Below, piece after piece: positions 25,101 to 36,992 of a DNA stretch of 64,000 bases. Origin of the DNA: Heterodera schachtii (Eukaryota > Nematoda > Chromadorea > Rhabditida > Heteroderidae). Position numbers and translations under genes: made by a program. The stretch lies in NCBI GenBank assembly GCA_023374025.1, contig SIJG01000138.1, positions 9,043 through 73,042 on the forward strand. The letters are read 5' to 3'. Each line of letters opens with the position of its first letter. Position 1 is the stretch's first letter. The notes beneath the pieces were generated by a model. That model worked only from the letters and a program-made list of their open reading frames with translations. It did no database searches and was not told the DNA's origin.

Positions 25101-26226
25101 ATCCCATGCCCTTAATATTTGTGAATTGGATTCTAGGCGAAACTTCGTCATCCTCAACAATATTCAACCATGTGTTATCGTTCCATAGTTTTACAGCTTC
25201 ACGTATATACGATTTCATTTCACTGGCTTTAAAAAAGATTATCGTTTATTTTAAACCTATAATCATAGTACCATTTTCTTTTATTCGAGTCCCGAAAGTT
25301 CTCTTTTCAACCCCTCTGAGGGCTTTAATGGAAGTGGGAGTAGGGGTTCTAATGGAGGGGGGCAATAATCGAGGAAATACGGAGGTATTTAAATGTTGAT
25401 TCAGCTCTTAATTGAAACTTACAAATTGTGCCGTCAAAAGAGAATGGGACAAGAATAGGCCATTTGTGATTGGGAAATTTTCTAGCATTCCTGGCTGCTC
25501 CTCGCTTCGCTCTCATCATTGTTTTGTTTTCTGTTTTTGTTACAGTATCCAGCAAATACTGTGCCTGTTCCACACTCAACTCAATGTCCCCCTGGTACAA
25601 TTCGTCCCAATGCTTCTCATTTATTTCTGTGATTGATTTCGACGCTTTTCTCTTCTCCCCCGGGTGTTTCGCTTGCGCTTCTTCGATTTCCCTAAGCACT
25701 TCCTTTAGCTTTTCGTCCTTCTCCAATTCCTCGACATGCTTTTCCATTTCTTTATTCACCTTTTGCTTATATTCTCCCAACATTTTCTTCACCTTTTCCT
25801 TTTCCTCTTTATGCTTCTTCACTTCCTCACTGTCCATTTCTTTTCGCTTTTTCTTTTGCTTTAGTTTTTCAATTTCATTTTTTCGAAATTTTTCGTTGAT
25901 TTTACCTTAAATTCATTTTGCTTTCAATAAGATTTAATTTATAAACTACATTAATTATTCATACCTTTTTGAAAGTTGTATCCAAAGTGATTGATAAAAT
26001 ATGATTTAGGCTTCGTTAGGCTTTTTAAATCTGAATAATAGTTTTTAGAACTTTCAGGATTGTTTATTGAAATATATATACATTCTAAAATTTATATATT
26101 ACATTATTAGGTAAAAACTAATTAAATTTATTTTTTTCATTTTCATTTAGTTCATTCCAATATTGAGAAATTAAATTAAAGCATCTCAAACATGGCAAAT
26201 GTATTCAAATTGCCTTCTAAATAATA
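22104..26226. repeat. 4.1-kb duplicated block, copy inside the Gypsy element
   Basis: Near-identical to 32754-36724, from TTCGGGATTGATCGGG to GCCTTCTAAATAATA. Besides astacin copy 2 it holds plus-strand open frames of 62-89 codons (for example 22279-22488 and 22976-23245) that recur in the other copy. These may be non-coding, as no family is recognised. A poly-C tract near 22914-22926 differs in length between copies. Confidence 0.88.
23804..26030 (-). CDS. Astacin-EGF-CUB metalloprotease, copy 2 (inside Gypsy element)
   Basis: Minus-strand exons 26030-25965, 25905-25423, 25226-25027, 24977-24776, from about 24723, about 24513-24341, 24185-23992 and 23933-23804 (TAA); frames are open throughout. 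The order is coiled-coil propeptide with the Gly-Asp switch motif, Arg-Ala-Lys-Arg cleavage site, protease with HEIGHALGFFHEHER and Ser-Val-Met-His-Tyr, EGF, CUB. The catalytic residues are present. Odd points: the first conserved Cys of the catalytic domain (Asn-Thr-Cys in copies 1 and 3) is Trp here, which would break a disulfide, and the first CUB Cys is deleted as in copy 1. The gene is antisense to the retroelement around it. The first exon and signal peptide were not identified; an ATG-started Lys-rich segment just upstream is a weak candidate. Confidence 0.78.
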
Positions 26227-26227
26227 A

Positions 26228-27962
26228 GAGCCTTAGAAGCTGCTTTGTCAACGCAACCATTTCGTTATGAGTGCATTAGGAGAGAAATGCTACAAGAAAT
26301 GGAAGAAACAGATTCGAGAAATCTGAATGCGTTCGACGAATTGATGACGGGCGTACGGAGAAAGCCCAACGAAGGGATCGACGACTTAGCCAACAGAATT
26401 TCAACATTAGTCAGAAGCGCATATCCGGGATTGACCAGTAATTTGTCCGATGAATACTCCATTAAATTTCTCATTCGTGCAATGGATAACCCGGAGCTGG
26501 CATTGAATTTTGAGCTGGTTAGAATGCCAGGCATGACTTTAGATCATTTCGTCTCCTTGGCTGCTAGAGCAGAGTCAATTCAGCGCGCCGCAACGCGTTA
26601 TGCGTCATCGTCCTATAGTCGAAGGGAAAAGACTAACCAAGAATATTCCAACTATGGAAAGCAAAGATTTCTCGGAAATCGCTTCCCTGCGAATTCTGAC
26701 AACCAGCCAAATTTTACACCCCGATCAGAGCAGCATTTTTCCAGCCAAAATTGGCAATGCTATAACTGTGGCGATTTTGGACACATTTCTAGAAATTGCC
26801 AAAAGCCTAAACAGTTTCAAAAAAACTGGCAAATTGCACGTGTTTTAGACGTAAATGGCAAGCACCTTTCTTGCCTTTTCTCAGTGAATTTGCCGTTATG
26901 CCGTCGTGGGCTTAAATTTCCAATCAACATTATCGCGCAAGTAACAAAAGCCCCGATTGGATTCGATTTACTGATAGGTACGAACGGTTTGGCAAAACTT
27001 GGCTTCAAATTATATGACAATCTGAACGACGAAATGGTTGAATTCGAAAAGTTCGAAGCGAAAGCGAAAGCACAAAATTTCCTCACTGTAATATACCGTA
27101 CCGTAATTGAGCCACGTTCAACAAAAATTGTTGAATTTGAAATTGATCAAAATCATAATGATTCTGAAATTTTGATCAGTTCCGTTCAAACCGATAAGCT
27201 GCACATCGAGCCTACTGTAGGAAAAGTTAAAGGAGGAAGAGTTATCGCCCCAATTACAAATTTGTCCATGACCACAGTCACCTTGGAAGGAAAACAAAAA
27301 ATTGGTCAATTCGAATCAATTACGGAAATCGGTGAAAGTGACGACATTTTGGCAAATTCTCTAATAGTGTCGGCATTATGCAAACAGTTTGATCCCATTG
27401 AGCTAAATCCCAAATTGGAAATATGGGAATTATGGAACGAAAGAACTGGCAGGCTTTCTGAAAATGAACTAGCCAGGTTAAGGACACTCAGCAAAGATTT
27501 CACCGAGATTTTTGCGGTAATTGACAATGAATTGACGCAAACGAATTTGGTTAAACACCGAATTGAAACAGGAGACGCGGCACCAATTAAACTCAAAATG
27601 AGGCCGGTACCATATGCTTACCGTGAAAAGATTGCGGAAATGATCCAAGATTATTTGGGAAGAGGTGTTATTCAACCGTCAATTTCACCATGGGCCAGTC
27701 CCATCGTGATAGTTCCAAAGAAAGACGGATCTCTTCGATTTTGTGTGGACTACCGTTCGGTCAATTCAGTAACACGAAAGGACAGTTTTCCTTTGCCAAA
27801 CATTGACAATACCCTGTTAATGTTAGGCGGAAAAAAGTTTTTCAGTACCATGGATTTCATGACCGGGTACTGGCAAATAAAAATGGATGGAGACTCTGTT
27901 GAGAAAAGGCTTTTACCACCGAATATGGCCTTTTTGAATTCATTGTTATGCCATTTGGCTTA
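26228..27962 (+). pseudogene. Gypsy gag-pol, 5' portion (gag remnant, protease remnant, RT start)
   Basis: An open frame starts abruptly at the edge of the duplicated block, without a credible gag start. It contains one CCHC zinc knuckle (about residues 172-185 counted from 26245), the tail of a retroviral-type protease (Phe-Asp-Leu-Leu-Ile-Gly-Thr) without the usual catalytic Asp-Thr-Gly upstream, and the first reverse transcriptase blocks (WASPIVIVPKKDGSLRFCVDY from about residue 483). A single-base frameshift near 27905 diverts the frame to a stop at 27963. Roles of the intact parts are capsid formation and cDNA synthesis; this copy should not make the full polyprotein. Confidence 0.85.
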
Positions 27963-30425
27963 ACTAATGCCGTCGCCACTTTCCAACGATTTATGGCACG
28001 CCTTTTTGAAGGAGTGATCAATGATTTTGTGTTCATTTATATTGACGATATTTTGGTCGCTTCTGAAACATTTGAAGAGCATTTACAACATCTTGGTATT
28101 GTGTTTAGCAGAATAAAAGACGCAGGACTAAAACTGAAATTGTCCAAGTGTCGGTTTTGCGCCGATGAACTTCCATTTTTGGGACACATTCTCACCCGAG
28201 AAGGCATAAAAATGGACATCGAAAAGGTTAAGCCTGTCACTGATTTACCCATCCCGAGCAACAAAAAGGAACTCCATTCCTTACTCGGATTCCTTACTTA
28301 TTACCGAAAATTCATACACGCATTTGGTACAATTGCAGCACCGCTGTTCAAAATGTTAAGCGAAAAAGTCAAATTCGAAATTGGAGATAAGGAAAAGGAA
28401 ATTATAGAGATTTTTAAAACCAAAATTCTTGAGGACGTAGTATTGTATTTTCCTGATTTCGAGGCCGCACAAAATGATCCAAGTCGGCAGTTCATTATTA
28501 TGACGGATGCGAGTAAGACAGGGATTTCCGCTATTTTAAGCCAGCCGGATTTTGATAACAATGTTAGGCCAATTTATTTTGCCTCGAGGCAGTGCAACGA
28601 ACATGAAGCACGTTATTCAGCCACAGAACTTGAGGCACTCGCGGTTCGTTTCGGTGTCAAAAAATTTGCACAGTTTGTAACAATGATCCCAACACGAGTC
28701 ATCACAGACCACAAAGCTTTAATTTGGATGTTTAAAAGTAAAAATGAAACAGGGAATGCGCGCGTGGACCGGTGGCTTCTTGAATTAAATTCGAGATTTC
28801 AATTGAAAGTCGAATACCAACCCGGAAAAAAGAACATAATAGCGGATGTCTTATCGCGCTCGTTTGCTTCACCAAAAACTCCTGAAATTAGTCAAAATGA
28901 CGAAGAGGTCGCAATTATCGGACAAATTCGAGAAATTGAGTCAAATTTGGATGAATTAGCGCACAATTATCAGGGTTGGGTCGAAGAGACAAAAAAGAGC
29001 GAAATCGGTGCACTTTATGATTTATTAGAACATCGGATTACACCGAACGACCCCAAGGAAAAACAAAGCATTTTTGATAAGTGCCACAAATATTCGGTCA
29101 TCAGTGGGCTTTTGTATTTGTTTGAAACTAAAGGAGATATGAGATTGTTTGTGCCAAAAAAGTTTCGTGAGGAATTGGTCGAATCTCGTCATGAAGGAAA
29201 TTGTGCTGGCCATATGAGCGGAAAAAAGCTGTGTAAGCAACTTTCAGAACAATATTTTTGGCCCAATATGCTTGCCGACTGCGTCCGTGCACACGAAAAA
29301 TGTCGAATTTGCGCGCACACTAGAAATCCGCGTGCTAATGAGCCGCCTTTGAATATCGTTAAATCAACAGAACCATTGGAGTTGGTCTGCATGGACATTT
29401 TAGATGTTGGGCCAAGTCACTCAAATAAAAAATATATCTGTGTAATTGTGGATCATTTCACAAAATATTTGGTCGCAGAACCAATTCCAGATAAGTCTGC
29501 TGATTCAGTGGCCAAAATTTTGGTTGAAAAGTTCATCTTGGTTTATGGCACTCCAAAAAAGGTCCATTCGGACAGAGGAAAAGAATTTTTGAATTCAACA
29601 ATGGAAGAAATTTCAAAAATGTTGAGCATAAAAAGGTCATTTACGGCAGGGTATGACCCGCAAGCAAATGGTCTTGCTGAACGTGTCAACCGAATTTTGA
29701 TTGGAATTTTAAAAAGGTCGACTGCAAGCAATTGGACTTGGGACGAACGATTAGCATATGCTATTTTTTCATATAACGTCACACCTTCAAATACCACAGG
29801 ATTTTCACCGTTTGCTTTAATGTTTGGAAGGATTGCGCGCTTTCCCCTTGATCAAAATGTACCTTTCCCCGTAAATCCTGCTTATACGGTGGATTCGGAC
29901 AAATACATTCAGCTGTTTAGAGAAAACCTTCTAAATATGCTTGAAGAAGCAAACAAAAATGCTTTAGAAGCGCGCAAACAAAATAAATTTTGGTTTGACT
30001 CTCAACCACGCGTAACAGCCAACAAATTTAAAGTTGGTGATCGCGTAATGGTCATTTTTCCTGGGCTTCACCGCCGAAATCCACATAAAAAACTCATTTG
30101 GTCGAATTTCGGGCCATTTTTAATACTTGAAATTGGCGAATCTTCAGCTAAAGTTGTGCCAATTGATAGGAAAAAAGATGAACCAATAAAAGTGCCCATT
30201 GAACGATTGGTCAAAGTCCCAAAAGGGATACCAGACATCTCAACTTTGCCCAAGGGAAGAAACCCATTCAAAAATGAACTCAAATTAATGTCTCTATATG
30301 CGGGCATAAATTGGAATTGCGAAAACGCCTATAAAGAGACTAAATGTTGTAAAAATGAGGACCCACGGCAATTGGGGACAATTGCTTTTGATTGTTTGGG
30401 GCGGAATTGGGAAAATCAAAATTGA
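27948..30425 (+). pseudogene. Gypsy pol, RT C-terminal half, RNase H and integrase
   Basis: Continues pol after the frameshift, overlapping the previous frame by a few codons. Tyr-Ile-Asp-Asp of the RT active site is at residues 31-34. The RNase H block Met-Thr-Asp-Ala-Ser is near 185 and Asp-Val-Leu-Ser-Arg near 300. The integrase zinc domain has His415, His422, Cys452 and Cys455; the catalytic Asp483, Asp542 and Glu578 are all present. A basic C-terminal tail follows. Block order RT, RNase H, integrase is that of Ty3/Gypsy. The frame is open to 30425, but lacking its own start it should not be translated normally. Confidence 0.9.
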
Positions 30426-31830
30426 TTTCAGCTCCAGCGAACGCCGAAAAAGGCATCATGCTTGGCTTTGGTTGGTCATCTACTTGTGCCGAAGACATCC
30501 CAGGCCATGATCTGTGTGAACCGATCACCCTTGGCAGCCTCGACCCCGTTCTCGGCCTCACGAAGCTTGGATCCATGGTGGCCAAGACTCCTTTACAAGC
30601 GCTGCTCGGCATCTTCCTCCTTCGTTCGGGCGTTGCTTCTTCGCTGACGGCAGCACAGACGTTGGTTGAAGTGATTGTCAAGGCTCAGCCAAAATTGGAG
30701 CTTTGCATGTATTTTGGAAAAAGGGTGATCAGATCAGCTCGGGCAAATATCCAACGGAGGAAGACCAGCGAAAAGCCCTGGAGAAATGGGCCGGGTCATG
30801 TTATGTGGCCAGACAGGCTTTGGCAGCCACAGGATTCAGACCACTGGAAATGGGGGAGCCGGAAGGAGTTAATTCCCTTCCTGAATCCGAAAAGATGAAG
30901 TGGAAAGAAGTGTTTGGCCAAAGCGCTTGGGCCCTCGAGTGTGTGCGGGCGACGATTGTGCACAAAGCAGGCCGCTTTTTGGCACATCAGCGCGTTTTGC
31001 TTGGAGATTCATCAGCTGCCGCCCTCTCACAATATATTCCCAATTCATTTTGCATTGGACAGGAGGGTTCAATGGCAGACATCATTCGACAATTTCAGCC
31101 GACTATTTTGTCAAGCCGAGTGAAAGCAATGCTAATAATCACAGGCCGTGATTCACTCGTCGCCGGAGAAACAGCCGAATCCATTGCCGAACAATTCGAA
31201 ATGGTGGTGGAGCTGTGCCGTCGCTTCACTCATGTCAAAATTTATTGGTGCCCGCCCCCGTATGTTCACAACAAATCCGCCGAATATGATCAATTGATCG
31301 GAAAAATGAGGGCCTTAATAAATAATGGTCCCATTATTTCAATTTGCATCACCGAAAAAGGCCGCTCTGTTTTGGAATTTTCCGTTTTGGGGATCATTTC
31401 AACAAATATTTGGTCACGGAGGACGGTAAAATGCGCAATCCGGGGTGCAAAATCCTTAAAGCTTGGATTTTTTCCCAATCGTCATTTCCTGGAGACATTG
31501 AGCTGAGTGTGCGCACGCTCAAATCAGCAGTGGGAGTCCCCTCGAGTGATCAGGCCGATCCTCGTTCGGACACGACCACAGTTGTTCCGAGAGACCGGGT
31601 CGGTCCTCGTCGAGACCAAAATCCGTCGTTCCGAATTCTCCATGGACGCCGTGGATCAGTGCGCTATCAGCCGTACCAAGGACATTTGCACGGACCTGCG
31701 CGAGTGCGTGACTCCGATCGCCGAAATTATGGCCGCCCCCATCGTCGTTGACCTGCTCAGAGGACCACCCCTTTTGGTTTTCAAGGAACTCAAGGCTAAA
31801 GGCAGGGACGCCTTTTTGATTGTTTGGGGG
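30426..31830 (+). pseudogene. Extra 3' ORF of the Gypsy element, possible SGNH-hydrolase-like domain
   Basis: Between integrase and 3' LTR lies about 1.4 kb of relatively GC-rich sequence with open frames 30703-31506 and, after a shift near 31360, on to 31751. Readable blocks in order are Leu-Leu-Gly-Asp-Ser-Ser, Ile-Ile-Thr-Gly-Arg-Asp-Ser-Leu, Trp-Cys-Pro-Pro-Pro-Tyr, and then Gly-Asp-His-Phe-Asn, resembling the GDS, GxND and DxxH blocks of SGNH hydrolases, with an Arg-rich tail after them. Substitutions at the third and last blocks make catalysis doubtful. It could instead be an unrelated accessory or captured gene. The region 30426-30702 has no clear homology. Confidence 0.4.
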
Positions 31831-32062
31831 TGTTGGACTTTTTGACCTTTACTTTATTTTTTATATTTGTTTGGCATTATGTTTAATTATTTGTGACCGT
31901 TTTTTCCCACCTTTTCATTCATTCGAATTTAATTGTATTAATTTTATGTGTTGTCTTCTCCAAAATTGTTTGTGTCTTTTATTTAATTTCGAATAAATAA
32001 ACTCTCTGAAAAGCCTTGACACCTTCCTTGAATCCCCAACCAAAAGTCGAAGAAAAGTCACA
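31831..32062 (+). repeat. 3' LTR
   Basis: 232 bp, the pair of 21711-21942; the visible difference is TTCGAATAAA for TTGGAATAAA. Preceded by TTTGGGGG and followed by TTTTAA. Confidence 0.88.
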
Positions 32063-32239
32063 TTTTAAAATTGTGAGAATCTGTCATTTTTTGTATGCCT
32101 AATTCCGATCTTCGGACTCAACCTCTAATATTTATACTGGGATTGGTCCGGGCTCTAATAATAATAATAATACCATTTTTACACATACACTGAATCCTAA
32201 TTAAAACGTGAATTTGTGATGGTATTAATTAGAGATCGG

Positions 32240-32820
32240 ATCGGTCGGTTTTTTACGGTTTCTGTTTTTGACCGAAAAAAACCGACCGAGAAATTTTTGA
32301 GTTTTTCGGTTTTTTTCGGTTTCGGTTTTTTAACCGAAACCGACCAACCGAAATTTTTTTGATTCCGATTCTCAAAATTGTTAAAAATGATCATAGGAGG
32401 TGAAAATACAAAAATAAATATTAATTGATTAAATTGTAAAAAAACTATTTAAAGCTATGTTGTTTAATGTTCTATTTTTGATCTAAAATCTGATTTTTTG
32501 GGCATTACATTCTAATTTTGAAAAATTTCTAAAACGCTGATATAATTCCAATCCCTATTTTTGTCAATCGAATGACCAATTATAAATATTAGATAAGCAT
32601 TCGAACAAAACATGGCACAAAACGTAAAAAAATTTGAGTTTTTGCAAATCCCGATAATTCCGCGGGATCCCGAAAAAAATCTTCGGTATTGATCGGGACC
32701 GGGATTCGGTCGGGATCCCGACTCGGGATCCGTCCCGATGGTTTTTCAAAATGTTCGGGATTGATCGGGATCGCGATTCAGTCAGGATCCCGACTCGGGA
32801 TCCCTCCGACCCCAGTTGTC
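32240..32820. repeat. CCGACC and CGGGATCCCG repeat stretches
   Basis: 32240-32355 is rich in CGGTCGGTTTTTT and its complement AACCGAAACCGACC. 32650-32815 contains CGGGATCCCGACTCGGGATCC twice with variation. The second stretch overlaps the left edge of the duplicated block at 32754. Confidence 0.5.
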
Positions 32821-35800
32821 CGGTCTCTACTGAGTAGAAACTTTTGCTCAACACAACCAATGGCATTGAAATATTACTGCACAGGGCAATCTTTAAATTG
32901 GGGCAACCAAAATTTGAACTGAATTAAATTGGAAATTGCTCCCGGGCCGGCTTTTGATGGCAAAATGTCGGACGAAAATCCCTGGCCAACTTTTGTGGGG
33001 ATGGGTGTAGAAATTTGTAAAATTTCGTGGCGGAATTTTCATAAAAAGCCCAAAAAAGTAGGATTTTGTACCTTATCATTGGTGATGGATGAGCTGTGCA
33101 AAGGATGGAAAGGTTTTGGCAATTTCGAAAACAAATAACAAATCCATGGCCAAATATGGTGGCTTGGTAAAGAAGGGTCCCAAGCGATTTATTTTTTCAA
33201 AAAGTGCTGCCGGAGGGGCATTCGGCGGTTCGATCTGAAATTCAAAATTATTTCTTTTTTTTTTGTTATAATTCGCTGACCGAATATTAAATGTTTTTGG
33301 TTCGGTGCCTAAAATTCATCGATAATTTGTTCATTTTTGGGGGGCGGACCGATGGGAGGGAATAATTTATTTGCCTCTGATCAGTGATCGGCGCCTTTCA
33401 GTACCGTGGTATCGAAAAACCCTATTGTTTGATTGTGTACCGTTTGCTATATAACGGGAAAAGCTTTCTATGCTTGTTCAAAGAAGTGTAGGCCGCCAAA
33501 AATTAGGCCATTTTCGGGGTATGCCCCGACCCCGACAGCACCCGGATAAACGCCGACCTCACACCCCCCCCCCGTTTTTGTCGTGAAAGAGAAAACATTT
33601 TGGCATCGCTTGTAATTCTTTTTTGCAGAAAGATTTGCCTCATAACGAAAAGTTAAAATTAGATACTGTTAAATTAACGAAAAAACCGAATTCTGCCCAT
33701 CATTGTCCAAGCCACGAAATGTCCAAAGTAGTAAAAACACCACTAAATGTCCAAAATTCTAAAAAAGATAGAATGATACAACAATTTTTTATTCTGAATA
33801 ACTTCAATAATTTTAAGTTTAAAAAAAAATTGAATTTTTTGGTTACAAATTTTTTAGATTTTTGCAGATTATTCAAATTTTCAGGCAAGTAGAGGACCTA
33901 GTTAATCATCAGAGAATTCACACAGAGGCCATTTATTAATTAATTTCTGAAATTATTTAATTGAGCGCTAGCGATGATAATCAATGGATTTTAATTAATA
34001 ATTCATTCATAAAAGATTGAGAAAGGAGTTGGGAAAATCCAAGCATTATCTGCTCTTCGCACTGGTGATGTCGCGATGATATTAGGTAATTTCTTGAAAT
34101 ATTTAGCTTTTTAAACTGGCATTTTACAATGCATAAAATTTTAAATGTGCTCCTTCATATTTAGAGGTTATTTTTCAGTCTTTTTTCAGACTTTCCTGTT
34201 TTCGTGATTTATAAAAATGCCAAAATATATACATATACATATTCACAAGATGAAAAGCCACAGTACTCGGGGCAACAACAGTTTTTAGGTTAATACTGCC
34301 GAAAGCGTATATGAAAGCGTTGTATATTGCTAAAGGAGTAAAGACTGATCAACGCATATCCATTTGTTGCTGTGATTGTAAGCTTTCCGGATGAACCAAG
34401 ATCAGAGCGGCAACATAATCTAAAAATATCAGAGGCTGGATAATAAAACAAAATGTTGTCTTCTCTGCTGAACGCACCTTACTCCAGTGGCGCCTCTGTT
34501 TGCTGCTGTTCTAATCTCCGTGTTTCCCCAAATGCACCCATCTCCACAAACTACACCAACACCCAAAACTTCAATGAGAATAGTCTTGCCAATGTCAGGA
34601 AAGATTTGCCAATGACAGTAGGCATAATCGATTTTGGAGTCAAAGTCACTGGATCCAATTTGTCCATTTATCTAAGAGAAATGTGAAATAAAAGAAATTG
34701 GATCGAGAGTTCTACTACTTACTAAATTACAAATAGGACAAATAGGAAGCCCCTAAGTGATGACAAATTGAAATAATAAAATGAGAGAAATGAAAAGTCA
34801 AAATTGATGACCATAATACATGCTTACATTTTGCCAATTTGGTGTTGCAAATAAAATATTCCCTCAATACCAGCAGGGGCATAACCACCAATGTCAACTT
34901 CTTGGCATTTCGCTCCGATATAACCCTGTGGGCAAATGCATGTTGTGCAAGTGTCCGGGTTCTGGAATCCATCATTGTCACAGTTCATTGTAACATAACA
35001 TGCTTCTTAATTACAAAAAAATCTACAGAATAAAAATTTCCAAGTGCCTGTATTTATGGTTGATCCATCCGGGAGAAACGCTAATCCACAGTAATGCTTG
35101 TTCATCACAATATAATCACTGAGACTGGGACCATAAGCTTGCCCAATTGTGTTTATATACGAAGCACCCGCTTTAGGCACCAATGTATACTGATCATTGA
35201 TTGAGAATTCTTCTACAAAATAAGTCTCTGCATAAAACATGTTTTTTTCTTAATTTGTGCTTACTTGCGTTATAGTGCATCACTGAGCCAAGGTCATAAG
35301 GAACTTGATAATTGTCTGTCGTCTCAATCGTTTCTTTTTCAAAAGCATCATAATTTTTGGGGTCAACATTATCAGCGTAAAACGTAACAAAGGAATCCCT
35401 ATCATATCTCTCATGCTCATGAAATAATCCCAAAGCGTGTCCAATTTCATGCGCAATTGTTCCAAGCTTTTGAAAATATTAAATATAAGTGTTGTAAATA
35501 TGATTTGTTAATTACTCGGTAACAACTTGGATATTCAAGTTTAACTTCTTGGTATGCATCCGAGGATTGCATTCCAACATTTGAAAGGCATCCCATGCCC
35601 TTAATATTTGTGAATTGGATTCTAGGCGAAACTTCGTCATCCTCAACAATATTCAAGCATGTGTTATCGTTCCATAATTTTACAGCTTCATATATATACG
35701 CTTTCATTTCGCTGGCTTAAAAAATATGATCGTTTATTTATTCCTATAATCATAGTACCATTTTCTTTTATTCGAGTCCCGAAGGTTCTTTTTTCCACCC

Positions 35801-36724
35801 TTTCTGAGAGGGATTTAATGGAGGTGGGGGGGGGGTTCTAATAGAGAGGGGCAATAATCGAGGAAACACGGAGGTATTTAAATGTTGATTCAGCTCTTAA
35901 TTGAAACTTACAAATTGTGCCGTCAAAAGAGAATGGGACAAGAATAGGCCATTTGTGATTGGGAAATTTTCTAGCATTCCTGGCTGCCCCTCGCTTCGCT
36001 CTCATCATCGCTCTGTTTTCTGTTTTTGTTACAGTATCCAGCAAATACTGTGCCTGTTCCACACTCAACTCAATGTCCCCCTGGTACAATTCGTCCCAAT
36101 GCTTCTCATTTATCTCTGTGATTGATTTCGCCGCTTTTCTCTTCTCCCCCGGGTGTTTCGCTTGCGCTTCTTCGATTTCCCTCAGCACTTCCTTTAGCTT
36201 TTCGTCCTTCTCCAATTCCTCGACATGCTTTTCCATTTCTTTATTCACCTTTTGCTTATATTCTCCCAACATTTTCTTCACCTTTTCCTTTTCCTCTTTA
36301 TGCTTCTTCACTTCCTCACTGTCCATTTCTTTTCGCTTTTTCTTTTGCTTTAGTTTTTCAATTTCATTTTTTCGAAATTTTTCGTTGATTTTACCTTAAA
36401 TTCATTTTGCTTTCAATAAGATTTAATTTATAAACTACATTAATTATTCATACCTTTTTGAAAGTTGTATCCAAAGTGATTGATAAAATATGATTTAGGC
36501 TTCGTTAGGCTTTTTAAATCTGAATAAATTATTTTTTAGTTTTTAGAACTTTCAGGATTGTTTATTGAAATATATATACATTCTAAAATTTATATATTAC
36601 ATTATTAGGTAAAAACTAATTAAATTTATTTTTTTCATTTTCATTTAGTTCATTCCAATATTGAGAAATTAAATTAAAGCATCTCAAACATGGCAAATGT
36701 ATTCAAATTGCCTTCTAAATAATA
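32754..36724. repeat. 4.1-kb duplicated block, copy downstream of the Gypsy element
   Basis: Near-identical partner of 22104-26226. It lacks about 170 bp present in that copy near 23253-23420. Right flank diverges at 36725 (GCAATACCG here, AGAGCC in the other copy, where gag begins). Confidence 0.88.
34290..36519 (-). pseudogene. Astacin-EGF-CUB, copy 3 (frameshifted)
   Basis: Minus-strand exons 36519-36454, 36394-35912, 35715-35516, 35466-35265, from 35212, to 34828, 34671-34478 and 34419-34290. Propeptide with Gly-Asp switch, Arg-Ala-Lys-Arg cleavage site, HEIGHALGLFHEHER and Ser-Val-Met-His-Tyr are intact, and the Asn-Thr-Cys cysteine lost in copy 2 is kept. In the EGF/CUB exon the stretch after Pro-Ala-Gly-Ile carries two extra bases relative to copies 1 and 2 (near 34863), shifting the frame so the CUB cannot be read. 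A product would be a protease plus EGF with an altered tail. The defect could be an assembly error. Called pseudogene on the frameshift only. Confidence 0.72.
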
Positions 36725-36990
36725 GCAATACCGATTAAGTGATTTGTGATTACAAAGGACGTAAGGGAAAAAATGTCTGAATTCCAAGGACACTTCAAAC
36801 AATAATCAAGAAATAAAAAATTAATTTATTCAAAGGGTTAGTTTTTTTTTACCAATATGTGTTTTTTGAGAATTTTGGTATTTTTGCGAGCTTCTTTTCA
36901 CGTAAATTGTGGAACGGGTGGGGTTGGAGAGCGGCAGTGTCGTTTTTTGTTTTCTTTTTCTTCCAGAAATAAAATGCCTAATTACAAGAA
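36725..36990. other. Spacer, no feature seen
   Basis: AT-rich sequence between the duplicated block and the next palindromic element. Confidence 0.3.
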
Positions 36991-36992
36991 AA

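Larger units (their letters stand above)
21711..32062 (+). mobile_element. Ty3/Gypsy LTR retrotransposon enclosing an astacin-bearing block
   Basis: Two 232-bp direct repeats, TGTTGG...GTCACA, at 21711-21942 and 31831-32062 differ at one visible position. The 5' one is preceded and the 3' one followed by TTTTAA, giving a matching 6-bp target duplication. TTTGGCGCTCC follows the 5' LTR as a primer-binding-site candidate, and TTTGGGGG precedes the 3' LTR as a polypurine-type tract. Between leader and gag lies a 4.1-kb block (22104-26226) duplicated at 32754-36724 and containing a minus-strand astacin gene with introns. The gag start is missing and pol carries a frameshift, so the element is defective. 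Confidence 0.85.
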
